DNA of 64,000 nucleotides from Thalassotalea euphylliae (GCF_003390335.1 NZ_QUOU01000001.1:1860001-1924000), one strand, 5' to 3'. Shown: positions 24,974 through 34,600, counted from the first letter of the stretch. Program-made: numbers and translations. Notes: generated by a model not told the origin, from the letters alone.

Positions 24974-25626
24974 TAGTTACTCACTTTGGTTTGATTAAGG
25001 TTTGATTCTGGTTTGATAATAGTGGCCAGTTGTTTTGCCATCACTTCAACAATTTTAGGTTGCGCTTCAATATTGGGGTGAATGCCATCGTTTTGCATTA
25101 ATTCTGGGTGAATGGCGATGGTATTCAGAAAAAAGGGCAGTAGTTCAACTTCTGCTTTTGCTGAGACGTCAGTAAACACTTGACCAAACATTTTGTTGTA
25201 GCGAGGGCCGTAATTGGGCGGAATTCTCACGTTCATAAGAAAAACCTTGATGTTCTTTTGCTTGGCTAGGTCGATAATTTGTAACAAATTATTCTTAATT
25301 AACTTGGGAGGGAAGCCGCGTAAGCCGTCGTTTCCGCCCAATTCGATCAGTAAATAATCGACACTTTCTTTCGATAGAATTCCCGGTAGACGAGATAAAC
25401 CGCCTGCTGTGGTCTCACCGCTTATGCTAGCATTGATGATCTGGTAACCTGCATTATTCGTTTTTAGTTGTTGATTCAGCAGGTAAACCCAGCCTTCGTC
25501 TTGTTTCATTCCGTAACTTGCGCTGAGGCTATCACCGAGTAATAAAATACGAGAATTAGCAAGCACACTGAAACTTTGCGATAGTAACAGTGACACCATT
25601 AATACTTTAAAAGCGCTTTTAAACAT
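24973..25626 (-). CDS. tesA: TesA-like arylesterase / lysophospholipase (SGNH hydrolase)
   Basis: A periplasmic multifunctional esterase, thioesterase and lysophospholipase of the GDSL/SGNH family. An N-terminal signal peptide (MFKSAFKVLMVSLLLSQSFS, cleavage near VLAN-S) is followed by block I ILLLGDSLSASYG, block II Gly in SISGETTAGGLSRL, block III IELGGNDGLRG and block V NDGIHPN with the catalytic Asp-His. The start drawn, ATG at 25626, puts the signal peptide first; an in-frame ATG at 25644 is the alternative. It is divergent from the ybbA-like ABC gene with the two start codons overlapping, an arrangement resembling tesA/ybbA in E. coli. Confidence 0.92.
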   Translation of the reverse strand: MFKSAFKVLMVSLLLSQSFSVLANSRILLLGDSLSASYGMKQDEGWVYLLNQQLKTNNAGYQIINASISGETTAGGLSRLPGILSKESVDYLLIELGGNDGLRGFPPKLIKNNLLQIIDLAKQKNIKVFLMNVRIPPNYGPRYNKMFGQVFTDVSAKAEVELLPFFLNTIAIHPELMQNDGIHPNIEAQPKIVEVMAKQLATIIKPESNLNQTKVSN

Positions 25627-26413
25627 GAAGTTAGAATCCGACATTATTTTAAAGGTCAGCGACTTAGCTAAGTCGGTGACATTGGAAAATCATATTTTAG
25701 ACTTATTATCCGACATAAATCTAGCGGTTAGCGCAGGGGAAACCTTAGCCATTGTTGGTGCGTCTGGCTCTGGTAAAACAACGCTGTTGTCTTTACTGGC
25801 AGGTTTAGACCTGCCTTCAAGTGGCCGTATTGAGCTAATGGGTAACACCCTACACACTATGGACGAAGAGGCGCGCAGTGCGGTAAGAGCTAAACATGTA
25901 GGCTTTATTTTCCAACAATTTTTATTGGTGAATAGCCTAACGGCGCTTGAAAACGTGATGCTACCCGCCGAGCTTGCCAATATGCCCAATGCTGAGCAGC
26001 GCGCAAAAACGCTCTTGGCACAAGTGGACTTAGCGGAGCGCGTCAATCACTTTCCATCACAAATGTCAGGCGGTGAACAGCAACGTGTCGCTATTGCTCG
26101 TGCTTTTATTACCCAGCCGGATATTTTGTTCGCGGATGAACCGACTGGTAATCTTGACAGTAAAACGGGCTTACACATCACTGAGCTACTCTTTGATCTC
26201 AATAAACAAAACGGGACGACATTGATTCTCGTCACTCACGATGAAAAGCTTGCTGAGCGTTGTCACCGCAAGGTGATCGTTGATAGCGGCCGTATTATTG
26301 CAGATAAGCCTACCGAGTCGGCACAAGATGCGATTGCCAGCGTCGATAATTTAACGACTCAGGCAAATAACAGCAGTGATGAAAATACCATTAAGAGAAC
26401 CGTTAATGAGTAG
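25625..26413 (+). CDS. ybbA: ABC transporter ATP-binding protein (YbbA/LolD type)
   Basis: A 262-residue ATPase of the MacB/LolD group. Walker A is VGASGSGKTTLLSLL, the Q-loop is FIFQQFLLVNSLTALENV, the signature is MSGGEQQRVAIARA and Walker B is DILFADEPTGNLDSKTG with the switch His in LVTHDEKLAERC. A C-terminal tail of about 30 residues is low in complexity. It works with the following FtsX-type permease, whose start overlaps its stop. In E. coli the pair is ybbA-ybbP next to tesA, with an unsettled role in export or lipid or esterase substrates. Confidence 0.92.
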   Translation: MKLESDIILKVSDLAKSVTLENHILDLLSDINLAVSAGETLAIVGASGSGKTTLLSLLAGLDLPSSGRIELMGNTLHTMDEEARSAVRAKHVGFIFQQFLLVNSLTALENVMLPAELANMPNAEQRAKTLLAQVDLAERVNHFPSQMSGGEQQRVAIARAFITQPDILFADEPTGNLDSKTGLHITELLFDLNKQNGTTLILVTHDEKLAERCHRKVIVDSGRIIADKPTESAQDAIASVDNLTTQANNSSDENTIKRTVNE

Positions 26414-28910
26414 CACTAATATGTGGATTAACCAATCGCTGCGTTTGCTTAAACACGAGTTAAGACGTGGCGAACTGAGCATCATTTTTTTAGCCATCGT
26501 ATTAGCTGTTGCCACGGTCTTTTCACTGTCGGGGTTTTCTCACCAAATTCAGGCCGCCATTCTTAGTAAAAGCTCCACCTTTATTGCGGCTGACCGCGTG
26601 CTTGACTCACCAAGGCCGATTGCGGAAGAAGTCTTTGTAAAGAGTAATGAGATTGGGTTGCGCTCGGCACTCAAGCTTGAAATGGGGTCAATGGTGTTTG
26701 CCAATGACACCTTACAATTAGCGCAATTAGAAGCCGTTGGCGAAGCCTACCCACTAAAGGGTGAGCTGTTGGTCAGAGACGCGCAAGGTCATGTGACTGC
26801 CCAGCAAGGGCCTGCGGTAGGCGAAGTATGGGCCGAGCAAAAGTTGCTGAATGTACTCGGTGTGAGCATTGGCGATACGATTGAAGTTGGCTTGGCAGAG
26901 CTGATTATTGCTGGCGTTGCCACGCAAATACCCGATGCATCTTTTAGTGTCTTTACCTCAGGCCCGGTCGTGCTGATGAACGTTGCGGATATGGCAAAAA
27001 CTGAGTTAATTCAGCCAGGCAGCCGCTTAACTTACAAGGTACTGTTCGCTGGTACACCCTCACAAATCGACGATTTCGAAGAGTGGATTGAGCCGCAAGT
27101 TAATGAAACCATGCGCTGGTATGGCATTAAATCGAGCAGATCTGCGTTGGCCTCATCATTGACCCGAGCTGAACAATATTTATCGCTGGCGAGTATGTTA
27201 GGCATTGTACTCGCCGCAGTTGCTGTCGCGGTTGCTAGTCGTCGCTATGGCCAACGTCATCAGCCTATGGTCGCCGTGTTTAAGGCGATGGGAGCAAGTC
27301 AAAGCCACATTACTAAGCTATATTGCCTGCATTGGGGGTTATTAAGCGCGCTATCGATTGGCGTAGGTTTGGTTATTGGCTATGGTTTACAGCAAATCGG
27401 CCTAAATGCCATGAAGGGCTACTTGGAAGTGGAAGTTGCCGTGTCAATGGCGCGCCCTTTGTTGATCGCGATAGCGACAGGCTTACTTTGTGCCATTGCG
27501 TTTGCCATTGCGCCGCTGATGCAGCTGGTTTCCGTGAAACCACTGGCGGTTATTCGCGGCTTTAAACATGATACTTTCCATTGGCTGCAACTCATTCCGG
27601 CTGTTGTTGCCTTGTACTTATTGCTTTATTTATTCAGCCAAAACGCATTGATGAGTATTGTGTTGCTTGCGGGTGGGGTGCTGGTGTCGATTATTCTACT
27701 GGTACTGGGGCAAGTCTTTGTCAGTTTAGGGCGCAGTGCTGGCAGTAAATCTGGTAAAGCACTGCACTTGGCGTTTGCTAACCTTAAACGCCGAGCGAAA
27801 GAGAATAGCGTACAGCTCGTCAGTTTTACCATCGCTATTAAGCTGTTATTGCTGATCGTGGTGGTACGCACTGATCTAATCAATGAGTGGCAAGCACAGC
27901 TACCGAAAGATACCGCTAATCGCTTTTTGGTTAACATTAGCCAAACACAAGTTGATCGCGTTAATCAGTTTATGGATGAGCAACAAATCCCCGGCAGTGG
28001 ATTATATCCTGTTGTGCGCGGTCGTTTAATTGCCATCAATGAAGATTCGGTCACCAAGCAAGTGACTAAAGAAGAAGACCCAGATGCAGAGCAACAACGT
28101 CGCGGCGTTGGCCGAGAGCTTAACCTGACTTGGCGCAATGAATTACCACCGAGCAATGTGTTAATTGATGGTGAATGGTTTAGCGCTGACGATCAAAACC
28201 CTCAAGTGTCGATTGAGCAAGGTGTTGCCGAGCGACTCGACGTCAAAGTCGGCGATACGCTGACTTTCCAGCTCGGTAGCGAAGACTTTAAAGCGAAGGT
28301 GACGAGTGTGCGCGAAGTTGATTGGCAATCGTTACAGCCGAACTTCTTTATGATCTTTAACCAATATGTGTTGCAAGATTTCCCAGCGACTTATATTTCG
28401 TCGCACTATGTTGAGCCAGAAAAAGAGCAAATATTTAATCGCTTCTTGGCAGATTATCCGACCATTTCAATGATTGATGTCGGTGCCTTGATCAAGCAGC
28501 TGCGTACGGTGATAGACCAAGTATCCATTGCCGTTGAGTTTATTCTGGTGATGGTGGTTATTGCAGGCTCTTTGGTATTAATTGCCCAAGTACAAGCGAG
28601 TATGGAAGAGCGAGAGCGTGAAATCGCCATATTAAGAACCTTAGGTGCTAAAGGTAGTTTATTGCGCAACAGCGTACTCTTAGAATTTGTTTGCTTAGGT
28701 ATCGTGGCGGGGCTAATGGCTGGTATCGCCATGGAGGCGGCGGTATTTGTCATCCAAACCCAAGTATTTGATATGTCACCTAGCTTTCATTTTAGTTACT
28801 GGGGCGTTGGTATTGCTGCTGGTGCTGCGTTTGTTGGCACTGTCGGTATGCTTAGCTGCTGGCGATTACTCAATATGTCGAGTGTCACCTTGATCCGCCG
28901 AACGATGTAG
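26406..28910 (+). CDS. ybbP: ABC transporter permease (YbbP, FtsX-like)
   Basis: A large inner-membrane permease of 834 residues from the chosen start. One N-terminal span (LSIIFLAIVLAVATVFSLSG) is followed by a periplasmic domain, a four-span block around residues 265-430, a second periplasmic domain (about 500-700) and a C-terminal FtsX block (VEFILVMVVIAGSLVLIAQV, EREREIAILRTLGAKGSLL). The ATG at 26406 overlaps the ybbA stop by 8 bp, which fits translational coupling; an in-frame ATG at 26376 would add ten residues inside ybbA. Length and topology agree with the E. coli YbbP family. Confidence 0.92.
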   Translation: MSSTNMWINQSLRLLKHELRRGELSIIFLAIVLAVATVFSLSGFSHQIQAAILSKSSTFIAADRVLDSPRPIAEEVFVKSNEIGLRSALKLEMGSMVFANDTLQLAQLEAVGEAYPLKGELLVRDAQGHVTAQQGPAVGEVWAEQKLLNVLGVSIGDTIEVGLAELIIAGVATQIPDASFSVFTSGPVVLMNVADMAKTELIQPGSRLTYKVLFAGTPSQIDDFEEWIEPQVNETMRWYGIKSSRSALASSLTRAEQYLSLASMLGIVLAAVAVAVASRRYGQRHQPMVAVFKAMGASQSHITKLYCLHWGLLSALSIGVGLVIGYGLQQIGLNAMKGYLEVEVAVSMARPLLIAIATGLLCAIAFAIAPLMQLVSVKPLAVIRGFKHDTFHWLQLIPAVVALYLLLYLFSQNALMSIVLLAGGVLVSIILLVLGQVFVSLGRSAGSKSGKALHLAFANLKRRAKENSVQLVSFTIAIKLLLLIVVVRTDLINEWQAQLPKDTANRFLVNISQTQVDRVNQFMDEQQIPGSGLYPVVRGRLIAINEDSVTKQVTKEEDPDAEQQRRGVGRELNLTWRNELPPSNVLIDGEWFSADDQNPQVSIEQGVAERLDVKVGDTLTFQLGSEDFKAKVTSVREVDWQSLQPNFFMIFNQYVLQDFPATYISSHYVEPEKEQIFNRFLADYPTISMIDVGALIKQLRTVIDQVSIAVEFILVMVVIAGSLVLIAQVQASMEEREREIAILRTLGAKGSLLRNSVLLEFVCLGIVAGLMAGIAMEAAVFVIQTQVFDMSPSFHFSYWGVGIAAGAAFVGTVGMLSCWRLLNMSSVTLIRRTM

Positions 28911-29026
28911 CGACAAGGCTCGCTCTTTTTTGATTGTACAAATCAAGTAAGAGCGAGCCAGTTACCGCGAAGTCTACAGCTTCTTTTCGCTAGCTTAAAC
29001 CTCATTGAGTCGCATGCTGTACTGTA

Positions 29027-29914
29027 CTAAGGAATCAAGTTTTTTAGTGCTGGCTGCAGCTCTGAGTAGTGAAATTGGTAGCCTGCGTTAAGTAATCTCG
29101 CTGGTACAACATGCTGACCATAGACCAGCAATTCGGCGACTTCACCAAACATTGCATTGACGACAAACGCTGGCATGCACATTAGCCTTGGTTTGCGATA
29201 AGCCTTTGCGAGTGCATCACTAAAGACCCGGTTAGTCACTGGATTTGGCGCGGTAAAGTTAACGACGCCTTTTATTTGCTCAGTCGTTAACAGGAAATCC
29301 ATCGCTGACGTCATATCATCAATGTGTATCCAAGACATTTGCTGCTGTCCTCCAGCGATAACTGCTCCTAATCCGAACTTAAACGGCGGTGCCATTTGTG
29401 CGAGCGCGCCGCCTTTATCACTTAATACGATACCCGTTCTCAGTAAGCAGACACGAGTGTCTGTGGTTACTTTACGTGCGGCGTTTTCCCACTCCTTGCA
29501 CAATTGATGGCTAAACTCTTGGTAGGGTGATGAAAATTCCTCGTCAATGTGCTCATCGGTTTGGCGGCCGTAATAGCCAATAGCTGAACCTGAGAGCAAA
29601 ACGCTAGGAGGGTTAGTGCTGTTGTTAATCAATACCACTAATTGTTGGGTTACCGTTACACGACTTTGGATAAGTTTTTGTTTTTGATAAGCATTCCAGC
29701 GTTTGCCGAAAATCGGTTCACCTTGCAGGTTAATCACAGCATCAAACTCGTCTAGGTTATCCACACCTTTTAGTGAATCAATATAGGTAACGTTCTTGAA
29801 TGCCGGTGCTTTTTCGATGTTGCGGGTCAACACAACAAAGCTATGTTTATCAGCAAATTGCTTGATAAATGCTTGACCAATCAGGCCCGTTCCGCCGGTA
29901 AGGAATATTTTCAT
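29027..29914 (-). CDS. TIGR01777-type SDR epimerase (YfcH-like)
   Basis: A 295-residue extended short-chain dehydrogenase-like protein. The nucleotide-binding motif is KIFLTGGTGLIGQAF, and the family hallmarks are VINLQGEPIFGKRWN, LLSGSAIGYYGRQTDE and the C-terminal DUF1731-like part (PAFVVNAMFGEVAELLVYGQHVVPARLLNAGYQF region). The E. coli homologue is YfcH, whose substrate is unknown. It may act as a NAD(P)-dependent epimerase or reductase in the cytoplasm. Confidence 0.9.
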   Translation of the reverse strand: MKIFLTGGTGLIGQAFIKQFADKHSFVVLTRNIEKAPAFKNVTYIDSLKGVDNLDEFDAVINLQGEPIFGKRWNAYQKQKLIQSRVTVTQQLVVLINNSTNPPSVLLSGSAIGYYGRQTDEHIDEEFSSPYQEFSHQLCKEWENAARKVTTDTRVCLLRTGIVLSDKGGALAQMAPPFKFGLGAVIAGGQQQMSWIHIDDMTSAMDFLLTTEQIKGVVNFTAPNPVTNRVFSDALAKAYRKPRLMCMPAFVVNAMFGEVAELLVYGQHVVPARLLNAGYQFHYSELQPALKNLIP

Positions 29915-30047
29915 GTGTGCTCTTTCTGCTTTTTGTTTTATTACGATAGCCGCTTTGATGGAGTTTAGCTAAACAAATAAAATCATTGCTTTTTATCTAG
30001 CTAACTTTCAATATGTTCGCCAGTAAATATAGATTGCTGAGACTGAT

Positions 30048-31106
30048 ATGGGATTGAGTGAAACTTCGACAGGGATATTAAAAGGGCTAGTGGTTATTGC
30101 TGCGGTATTTGTTGTGCTGGCAGGCTTAAAAACTGCGACCAATATACTGGTGCCTTTTTTGTTATCCGTGTTTATTGCGGTGATTTGCAATCCGCTAGTT
30201 GCCAAGGCAAGTGAATATCGAGTGCCCAAAGGGATATCAGTAACGCTTGTGATTGCACTTTTCTTAGGGGTAGCCCTGTCCATTGCTGGTTTAGTGGGAA
30301 ATTCTCTTAATGAATTGTCGCAACAGTTACCGCAATATCGCGCGCAGTTAAACGAAGAGTTTACGTGGGTAACGAATAAACTCGCTGAATACAACATTGC
30401 GATTTCATCAGCTGTGTTAATTGAATATTTTGACCCAGGCGCCGCAATGGGGTTAGCAGCCGATATGCTGAGTGGCCTTGGCGGTGTGATGGCGAATTTA
30501 TTCCTGATTATCATTACTGTGATATTTATGTTGTTTGAAGCGTCGTCGCTACCGAAAAAATTGCACTATGCGCTTGATGACCCAGAAATGCGCTTGAGCC
30601 AAATTGATCGCTTTTTACAATCGGTAAACCATTATCTCGCTATCAAGACTGTGGTCAGTATTGGTACTGGTGTGCTGGTCTCGCTGATGCTTTGGATCAT
30701 CGGTTTGGACTTCTTTTTACTCTGGGGCGTGTTAGCATTTTTGTTGAATTATATTCCCAATATTGGCTCTATCATCGCGGCAGTGCCAGCGATGTCGCTC
30801 GCTGTGCTGCAAATAGGCCCTGCGGCGGCTGGTGGTATCGGTTTGGGCTACATGGTTATTAATACCATCATGGGGAATGTCATTGAACCGCGCTACATGG
30901 GGCGTGGCTTGGGCTTATCAACCTTAGTGGTTTTCTTATCCTTGATATTTTGGGGCTGGTTGTTTGGCACGGTTGGCATGTTGTTGTCGGTTCCGTTGAC
31001 TATGATTATTAAAATTGGACTGGAAAGCTCCGAAGAAGGCCGTTGGTTTGCGGTGTTATTGTCTAGCGATGAAGATGTCGAGCGGTTTCACAATACCGCA
31101 AAATAG
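30048..31106 (+). CDS. AI-2E family transporter
   Basis: A 352-residue membrane protein with about eight hydrophobic spans, such as LVVIAAVFVVLAGLKTATNI, SVTLVIALFLGVALSIAGLV and LSTLVVFLSLIFWGWLFGTVGMLL. The conserved segments LLNYIPNIGSIIAAVPA and the final LSVPLTMIIK are typical of the AI-2E (UPF0118/PerM/TqsA) family. Members have been linked to autoinducer-2 export, Na+/H+ exchange and other transport, so the substrate here is uncertain. Confidence 0.9.
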   Translation: MGLSETSTGILKGLVVIAAVFVVLAGLKTATNILVPFLLSVFIAVICNPLVAKASEYRVPKGISVTLVIALFLGVALSIAGLVGNSLNELSQQLPQYRAQLNEEFTWVTNKLAEYNIAISSAVLIEYFDPGAAMGLAADMLSGLGGVMANLFLIIITVIFMLFEASSLPKKLHYALDDPEMRLSQIDRFLQSVNHYLAIKTVVSIGTGVLVSLMLWIIGLDFFLLWGVLAFLLNYIPNIGSIIAAVPAMSLAVLQIGPAAAGGIGLGYMVINTIMGNVIEPRYMGRGLGLSTLVVFLSLIFWGWLFGTVGMLLSVPLTMIIKIGLESSEEGRWFAVLLSSDEDVERFHNTAK

Positions 31107-31195
31107 AATAAGTGCTTAACATTTGTGATTGAAGGCTGAGTACTAAATACGGTTGAGTGTCACTGGCTAAAGTCTCCGCCTAAACTAAGCCTAAA

Positions 31196-31236
31196 CAAAA
31201 AAGCGCGAAATATTATTATATTTCGCGCTTTTAATT
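31196..31236 (+). terminator. Terminator after the AI-2E family gene
   Basis: The hairpin aaaagcgcgaaata / tatttcgcgctttt encloses ttatta and is followed by a T-rich tract. The symmetry means it could also serve the convergent LprI-like gene. Confidence 0.85.
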
Positions 31237-31260
31237 ATTTAAGGGACAAAGAAATATCAG

Positions 31261-31659
31261 TTACTCGCTATTTAACTTACTAAGCTCGGTTATACGCGAT
31301 TTACTTAGGTTGATATAGCACGTTTTATAGGCTGTACTGGCACTACTTGCCGGCGATATCGCTAAATATTGCCAGCGACAATTGTTTTCTCGATATTTGA
31401 TAAAATCGCTGTTGGCGCGCTTAAACATATTAAGTGCCGATTTACGCCCTGTTTTCATCGCTCTTTCTTCTAGTACAAAGACTTGGTTGTTGATCCAAGT
31501 TTGCAATTCGCGATCTACCGCTTCTTTGACACCGTCTAAACAGCGAGAATGGGCGATGTCATCGCTAATATTGTCACACTGGTTTAGTGACTTTGCTTGC
31601 CCGTCCATGGCCGCGGTGGTAAGTGCCATCAGTAAAAGAGCCAAATAAGTTTGCTTCAT
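31261..31659 (-). CDS. LprI-like (DUF1311) secreted protein
   Basis: A 132-residue protein with a signal peptide (MKQTYLALLLMALTTAAMDG, cleavage near GQA-K). The mature part has a helix with Cys pairs (NQCDNISDDIAHSRCLDGV) and the segment FIKYRENNCRWQYL that marks the LprI/DUF1311 family. Some members inhibit lysozyme, others are uncharacterised. Periplasmic location is predicted. Confidence 0.75.
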   Translation of the reverse strand: MKQTYLALLLMALTTAAMDGQAKSLNQCDNISDDIAHSRCLDGVKEAVDRELQTWINNQVFVLEERAMKTGRKSALNMFKRANSDFIKYRENNCRWQYLAISPASSASTAYKTCYINLSKSRITELSKLNSE

Positions 31660-31694
31660 AACGTTAACCGATTTACCTAAAACTTTGTTTTTTG

Positions 31695-32000
31695 TTATGC
31701 CGGTAACACTTTCTTGTATGGCTTAACGACCACTTTGGCATAAACACCGGCGTCGATATACGGGTCTGCATCTGCCCAGGCTTGTGCTTCGGTCAAGTTA
31801 TTGAATTTAGCGACAACGAGCGACCCCGTAAAACCTGCTTCGCCCGGATCTTCGCTGTCAATGGCAGGGCAAGGACCCGCAACTAACAGGCGTCCTTCGT
31901 CTTGCAACGCTTTTAAGCGCGCTAAATGGTCGGCGCGAACGGTCATTCTCAGTGGCAGGCTATTGGCTACATCTTCACTGTAAATCATGTAGTACATCAT
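31695..32000 (-). CDS. YciI family protein
   Basis: A 101-residue protein with the dimeric ferredoxin-like YciI fold: MIYSEDVANSLPLRMTVRADHLARL contains the conserved His-Asp region, followed by GRLLVAGPCPAID and FNNLTEAQAWADADPYIDAG with the terminal catalytic-like Asp-Pro-Tyr. YciI proteins are small and soluble and often of unknown enzymatic role. A second Met one codon downstream is an alternative start. It lies beside the yciB-like gene, as in E. coli, where the yci genes cluster. Confidence 0.9.
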   Translation of the reverse strand: MMYYMIYSEDVANSLPLRMTVRADHLARLKALQDEGRLLVAGPCPAIDSEDPGEAGFTGSLVVAKFNNLTEAQAWADADPYIDAGVYAKVVVKPYKKVLPA

Positions 32001-32052
32001 CTTGATTTCTCTTTGTTTAGATTTTTTTAATTAGGTTTCTTTTTAGTCGCGG

Positions 32053-32613
32053 TTAATCTTTATTTTTGGTGTTAGGTGTGACTTCTTCTTGAGGTAAGTG
32101 CTTGTGCACGGAAACAATTGTGCCAATGGTAAACGCAAAGGTCAGTCCCATGAGACCAAACACTTTGAAGTTAACCCAAATTTCTTGACTGAAGTTAAAT
32201 GCGATATAAATATTTAGTGCACCGCAAAAAGCAAAAAAGCCTGCCCAGCTTAAATTAAGCTTGTCCCAAATTTTCTCTGGTAGCTCTAGCGCTTCTGACA
32301 TTAGCTGCTTGATTAAATTTTTCTTGAACACATAGTTGCTGACTAACAATGCGACAGCAAAAATACCGTTAACTATGGTCACTTTCCATTTCAAGAAAGT
32401 ATCGTCTTGCAGAAATATTGTCAGGCCACCAAAGCCAGCGATGAGGCCGAAAATCACCCAGTTTTTTGTTGGTACTTTTTGTTTGGTGACAACGAAGTAC
32501 AGAATATGTAGTAAAGAGCCAACAATCAGTACACCTGTGGCCATGTAAATGTCGTAGAACTTATAAACGACGAAGAAAAGAACGAGAGGTACGTATTCGA
32601 ACAGAGCTTGCAT
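32053..32613 (-). CDS. yciB: Inner membrane septation protein A (YciB/IspA)
   Basis: A 186-residue membrane protein with about five spans (ALFEYVPLVLFFVVYKFYDI, WVIFGLIAGFGGLTIFL, GIFAVALLVSNYVF, WAGFFAFCGALNIYIAF, VFGLMGLTFAFTIGTIV). The N-terminal FEYVPLVLFFVVYK, the KWKVTIVNG segment and ELPEKIWDKLNLSW match the YciB family, which takes part in cell-envelope synthesis and septation by contacting elongation and division proteins. Length agrees with E. coli YciB. Confidence 0.94.
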   Translation of the reverse strand: MQALFEYVPLVLFFVVYKFYDIYMATGVLIVGSLLHILYFVVTKQKVPTKNWVIFGLIAGFGGLTIFLQDDTFLKWKVTIVNGIFAVALLVSNYVFKKNLIKQLMSEALELPEKIWDKLNLSWAGFFAFCGALNIYIAFNFSQEIWVNFKVFGLMGLTFAFTIGTIVSVHKHLPQEEVTPNTKNKD

Positions 32614-32777
32614 AAATATTGGGTTTTAATCTAGTTTGCTTGCTATTTTACCGAAAGCCTTTTTCATAGCCAATGAATTCTCTGCTGGCGAATATCATTT
32701 TTCGTTTATTGCGTTAGTATTTCGGTATAAGCAAATATTAGTTATTGATTTTACATATCATTTGTATGTTGTGAGTG

Positions 32778-33683
32778 TTATATCGCATCTTTCAGTATCA
32801 GTGCTTGCTGATAAAGTGCGTCATCAGATTCTTTAAAATACTCAACGCGTTTGATTGCTTGTGGCAGCCCTAATTCTGCGGCACTGATCAGCCAAGCAAG
32901 TCCTAACGCTTCATCTTCTTCGACACCTTCGGCAAGGAAATAGGCACGGCCAAGCGCGCCTCTAGACTTAACACATCCCAGTTTAGCCGCTTCTTTGAAC
33001 AAGGCAATCGCTTGCTCTGGCTCACCATTTTCACGGCTACTTACGGCCTCGTCGTACAATCTAAGTGCAAGTTCTTCATCTTGTTCATTTGGCTCATTTG
33101 AATCAATTGAAGCTGTTGGCGTTGCTGGCACGGGCGTGATCTGTTCGGTATCGGCATAGCTATTGTTGCTTGTCGTCGATTCATCGGCCGCTGCTGCCAG
33201 TGGAGTATGCGCTAATTCTTGATGGGTGTCTTCACTTGCAAATTTTACCTCAGACACTTGACTACTAAGATGACTGTCTAATTCAGAAGAGACTCCCAAT
33301 GGCGCTTCGTCTATTTCGTCATCAAAGACAGCTTTGATATCAATATCGCGTTTCTTCTGCGCTAAAAAGGTTGTCATCACCGCATCGTAGCGGGCATTTA
33401 ATTGATCAATTGTGTGTTGTTGCTGGGAAATTTGTTGCTTGAAGTAGCTAATATCAGCCTGTAATTGCGCTATGGTTGCTTGGCTTTGCGCTTGCTGTGC
33501 TTGATGTGCACTTTTTAGGTTAGCAAGGTGCGCTTGATGACTTTGATCGATTCGCTCTTGTTGTTTTTCGCTTTGCGCTTCAAACTTTTCCAGTACCGCA
33601 TTTACCGTATTTTCGTAGTTGGCTTTCATTTTTTCAAACCAACGAAACACTTGGCTTGGCGCTTTAAAATTGTCAGATGACAT
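32778..33683 (-). CDS. Coiled-coil protein with C-terminal Sel1-like repeats
   Basis: A 301-residue soluble protein of unknown function. Residues about 15-115 form a long Gln-rich coiled coil (SEKQQERIDQSHQAHLANLK, ISQQQHTIDQLNARYD). Residues 120-215 are acidic and low in complexity, probably disordered. The C-terminal 90 residues contain Sel1/TPR-like repeats (GEPEQAIALFKEAAKLGCVK, SRGALGRAYFLAEGVEEDEA, GLAWLISAAELGLPQAIKRV). Sel1 repeats bind proteins, so a scaffold role is possible. There is no signal peptide or membrane span. Confidence 0.75.
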   Translation of the reverse strand: MSSDNFKAPSQVFRWFEKMKANYENTVNAVLEKFEAQSEKQQERIDQSHQAHLANLKSAHQAQQAQSQATIAQLQADISYFKQQISQQQHTIDQLNARYDAVMTTFLAQKKRDIDIKAVFDDEIDEAPLGVSSELDSHLSSQVSEVKFASEDTHQELAHTPLAAAADESTTSNNSYADTEQITPVPATPTASIDSNEPNEQDEELALRLYDEAVSSRENGEPEQAIALFKEAAKLGCVKSRGALGRAYFLAEGVEEDEALGLAWLISAAELGLPQAIKRVEYFKESDDALYQQALILKDAI

Positions 33684-34292
33684 AAATGATTTCGGTGTTA
33701 TGTATTGATGTTATAGCTACCTTAATGATTTGTATTTTTGAAATCAATTTCCCTACTTAAAATAACGCGATTTGATCATCTATTGTGGACATCGTTATGT
33801 GCGACTCGCGCATATTAACTGCCAATAGCGCTTGGGTTTTGATGGGATAATAGCCAGGCCACCATTTGTTAAGCGTTCTTTGTTGCTAATTGGTTGCCAA
33901 TTGTCTAGCAAAAATTGAGGTTAGGTGTTGGTGTCCTTGCGTGTCTGGCAACATCGCCTATAGTGTTAACGAGAAGGCGAAACCTTTACTGCTATGTCAA
34001 TATCGGTTGGGTTAACAAATAGTTACAGATAGGGCTTCGTTCTTGGTTTAGCTTTATTAATGCGTGTTCTAGCTGAGAAATTTTTAGTAGCTGATGAATT
34101 GTTGGTCAGACGAGTACTAACAATGGCTTACTTGATGCAGATTTACCTTTGTTTTTGCTGATTTATTGTTGAAAAGCATATAACATGCGCAGCGCGAATA
34201 TTTGTGTTGCTTAGTGCAAACCAAGTAAACAAGGTTTATGGTCGAAAGATAAATAAACGCTAGTTGTAGTATTTACTTAATCAAGGAAACAC
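33684..34292. other. Intergenic region upstream of the signalling block
   Basis: About 600 bases with no supportable gene on either strand. It must hold the promoter of the long plus-strand signalling block. I see a ribosome site (aagga) before the first gene but no clear sigma-28 or sigma-54 promoter. Confidence 0.5.
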
Positions 34293-34568
34293 ATGTTCAA
34301 ATTACCTGCTGAAATAACCATAGCCAAAGCAGAAGAATTTAAACAACTGCTAATGGACTATGCTGAGAATCATGACAGTATCGAAATTGATGATTCTGCT
34401 GTGGAAAAGATCGATACCATTGGCGTTCAGCTTATTCTATCTATGGTGACCTACTTAACTTCAATTCATAAGAGTATTGACTGGCAATGTTCAACGCCAA
34501 TTATCAAAGAGGGCGTTGAGAAATTGGGCATTAAAGACTCAATTCTTTTGCAGTACGTCAATGCTTGA
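34293..34568 (+). CDS. STAS-domain protein heading the chemotaxis-type cluster
   Basis: A 91-residue single STAS domain (SpoIIAA/MlaB type). The phospho-acceptor region reads EKIDTIGVQLILSMV, with Thr42 in the position usually held by Ser or Thr. STAS proteins act as switches that bind partner kinases or anti-sigma factors depending on phosphorylation. As the first gene of the block, 32 bp before cheY, it is likely co-transcribed. It may be a second antagonist for the PP2C/kinase protein at 45481, or a modifier of the array. Confidence 0.85.
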   Translation: MFKLPAEITIAKAEEFKQLLMDYAENHDSIEIDDSAVEKIDTIGVQLILSMVTYLTSIHKSIDWQCSTPIIKEGVEKLGIKDSILLQYVNA

Positions 34569-34600
34569 TGCAACGATCAAATTAAAAAGGAAATAAGAAC

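Noticed and set aside
28916..28960. Terminator after the YbbP-like permease gene
   Set aside because: There is a long hairpin (ggctcgctctt / aagagcgagcc), but no T run follows it on either strand, so termination is unproven.
34200..34292. Sigma-28 (flagellar) promoter before the chemotaxis-type cluster, suggested by taaacaag and gtcgaaag
   Set aside because: The spacing between the two boxes is several bases too short and the -10-like box has several mismatches.
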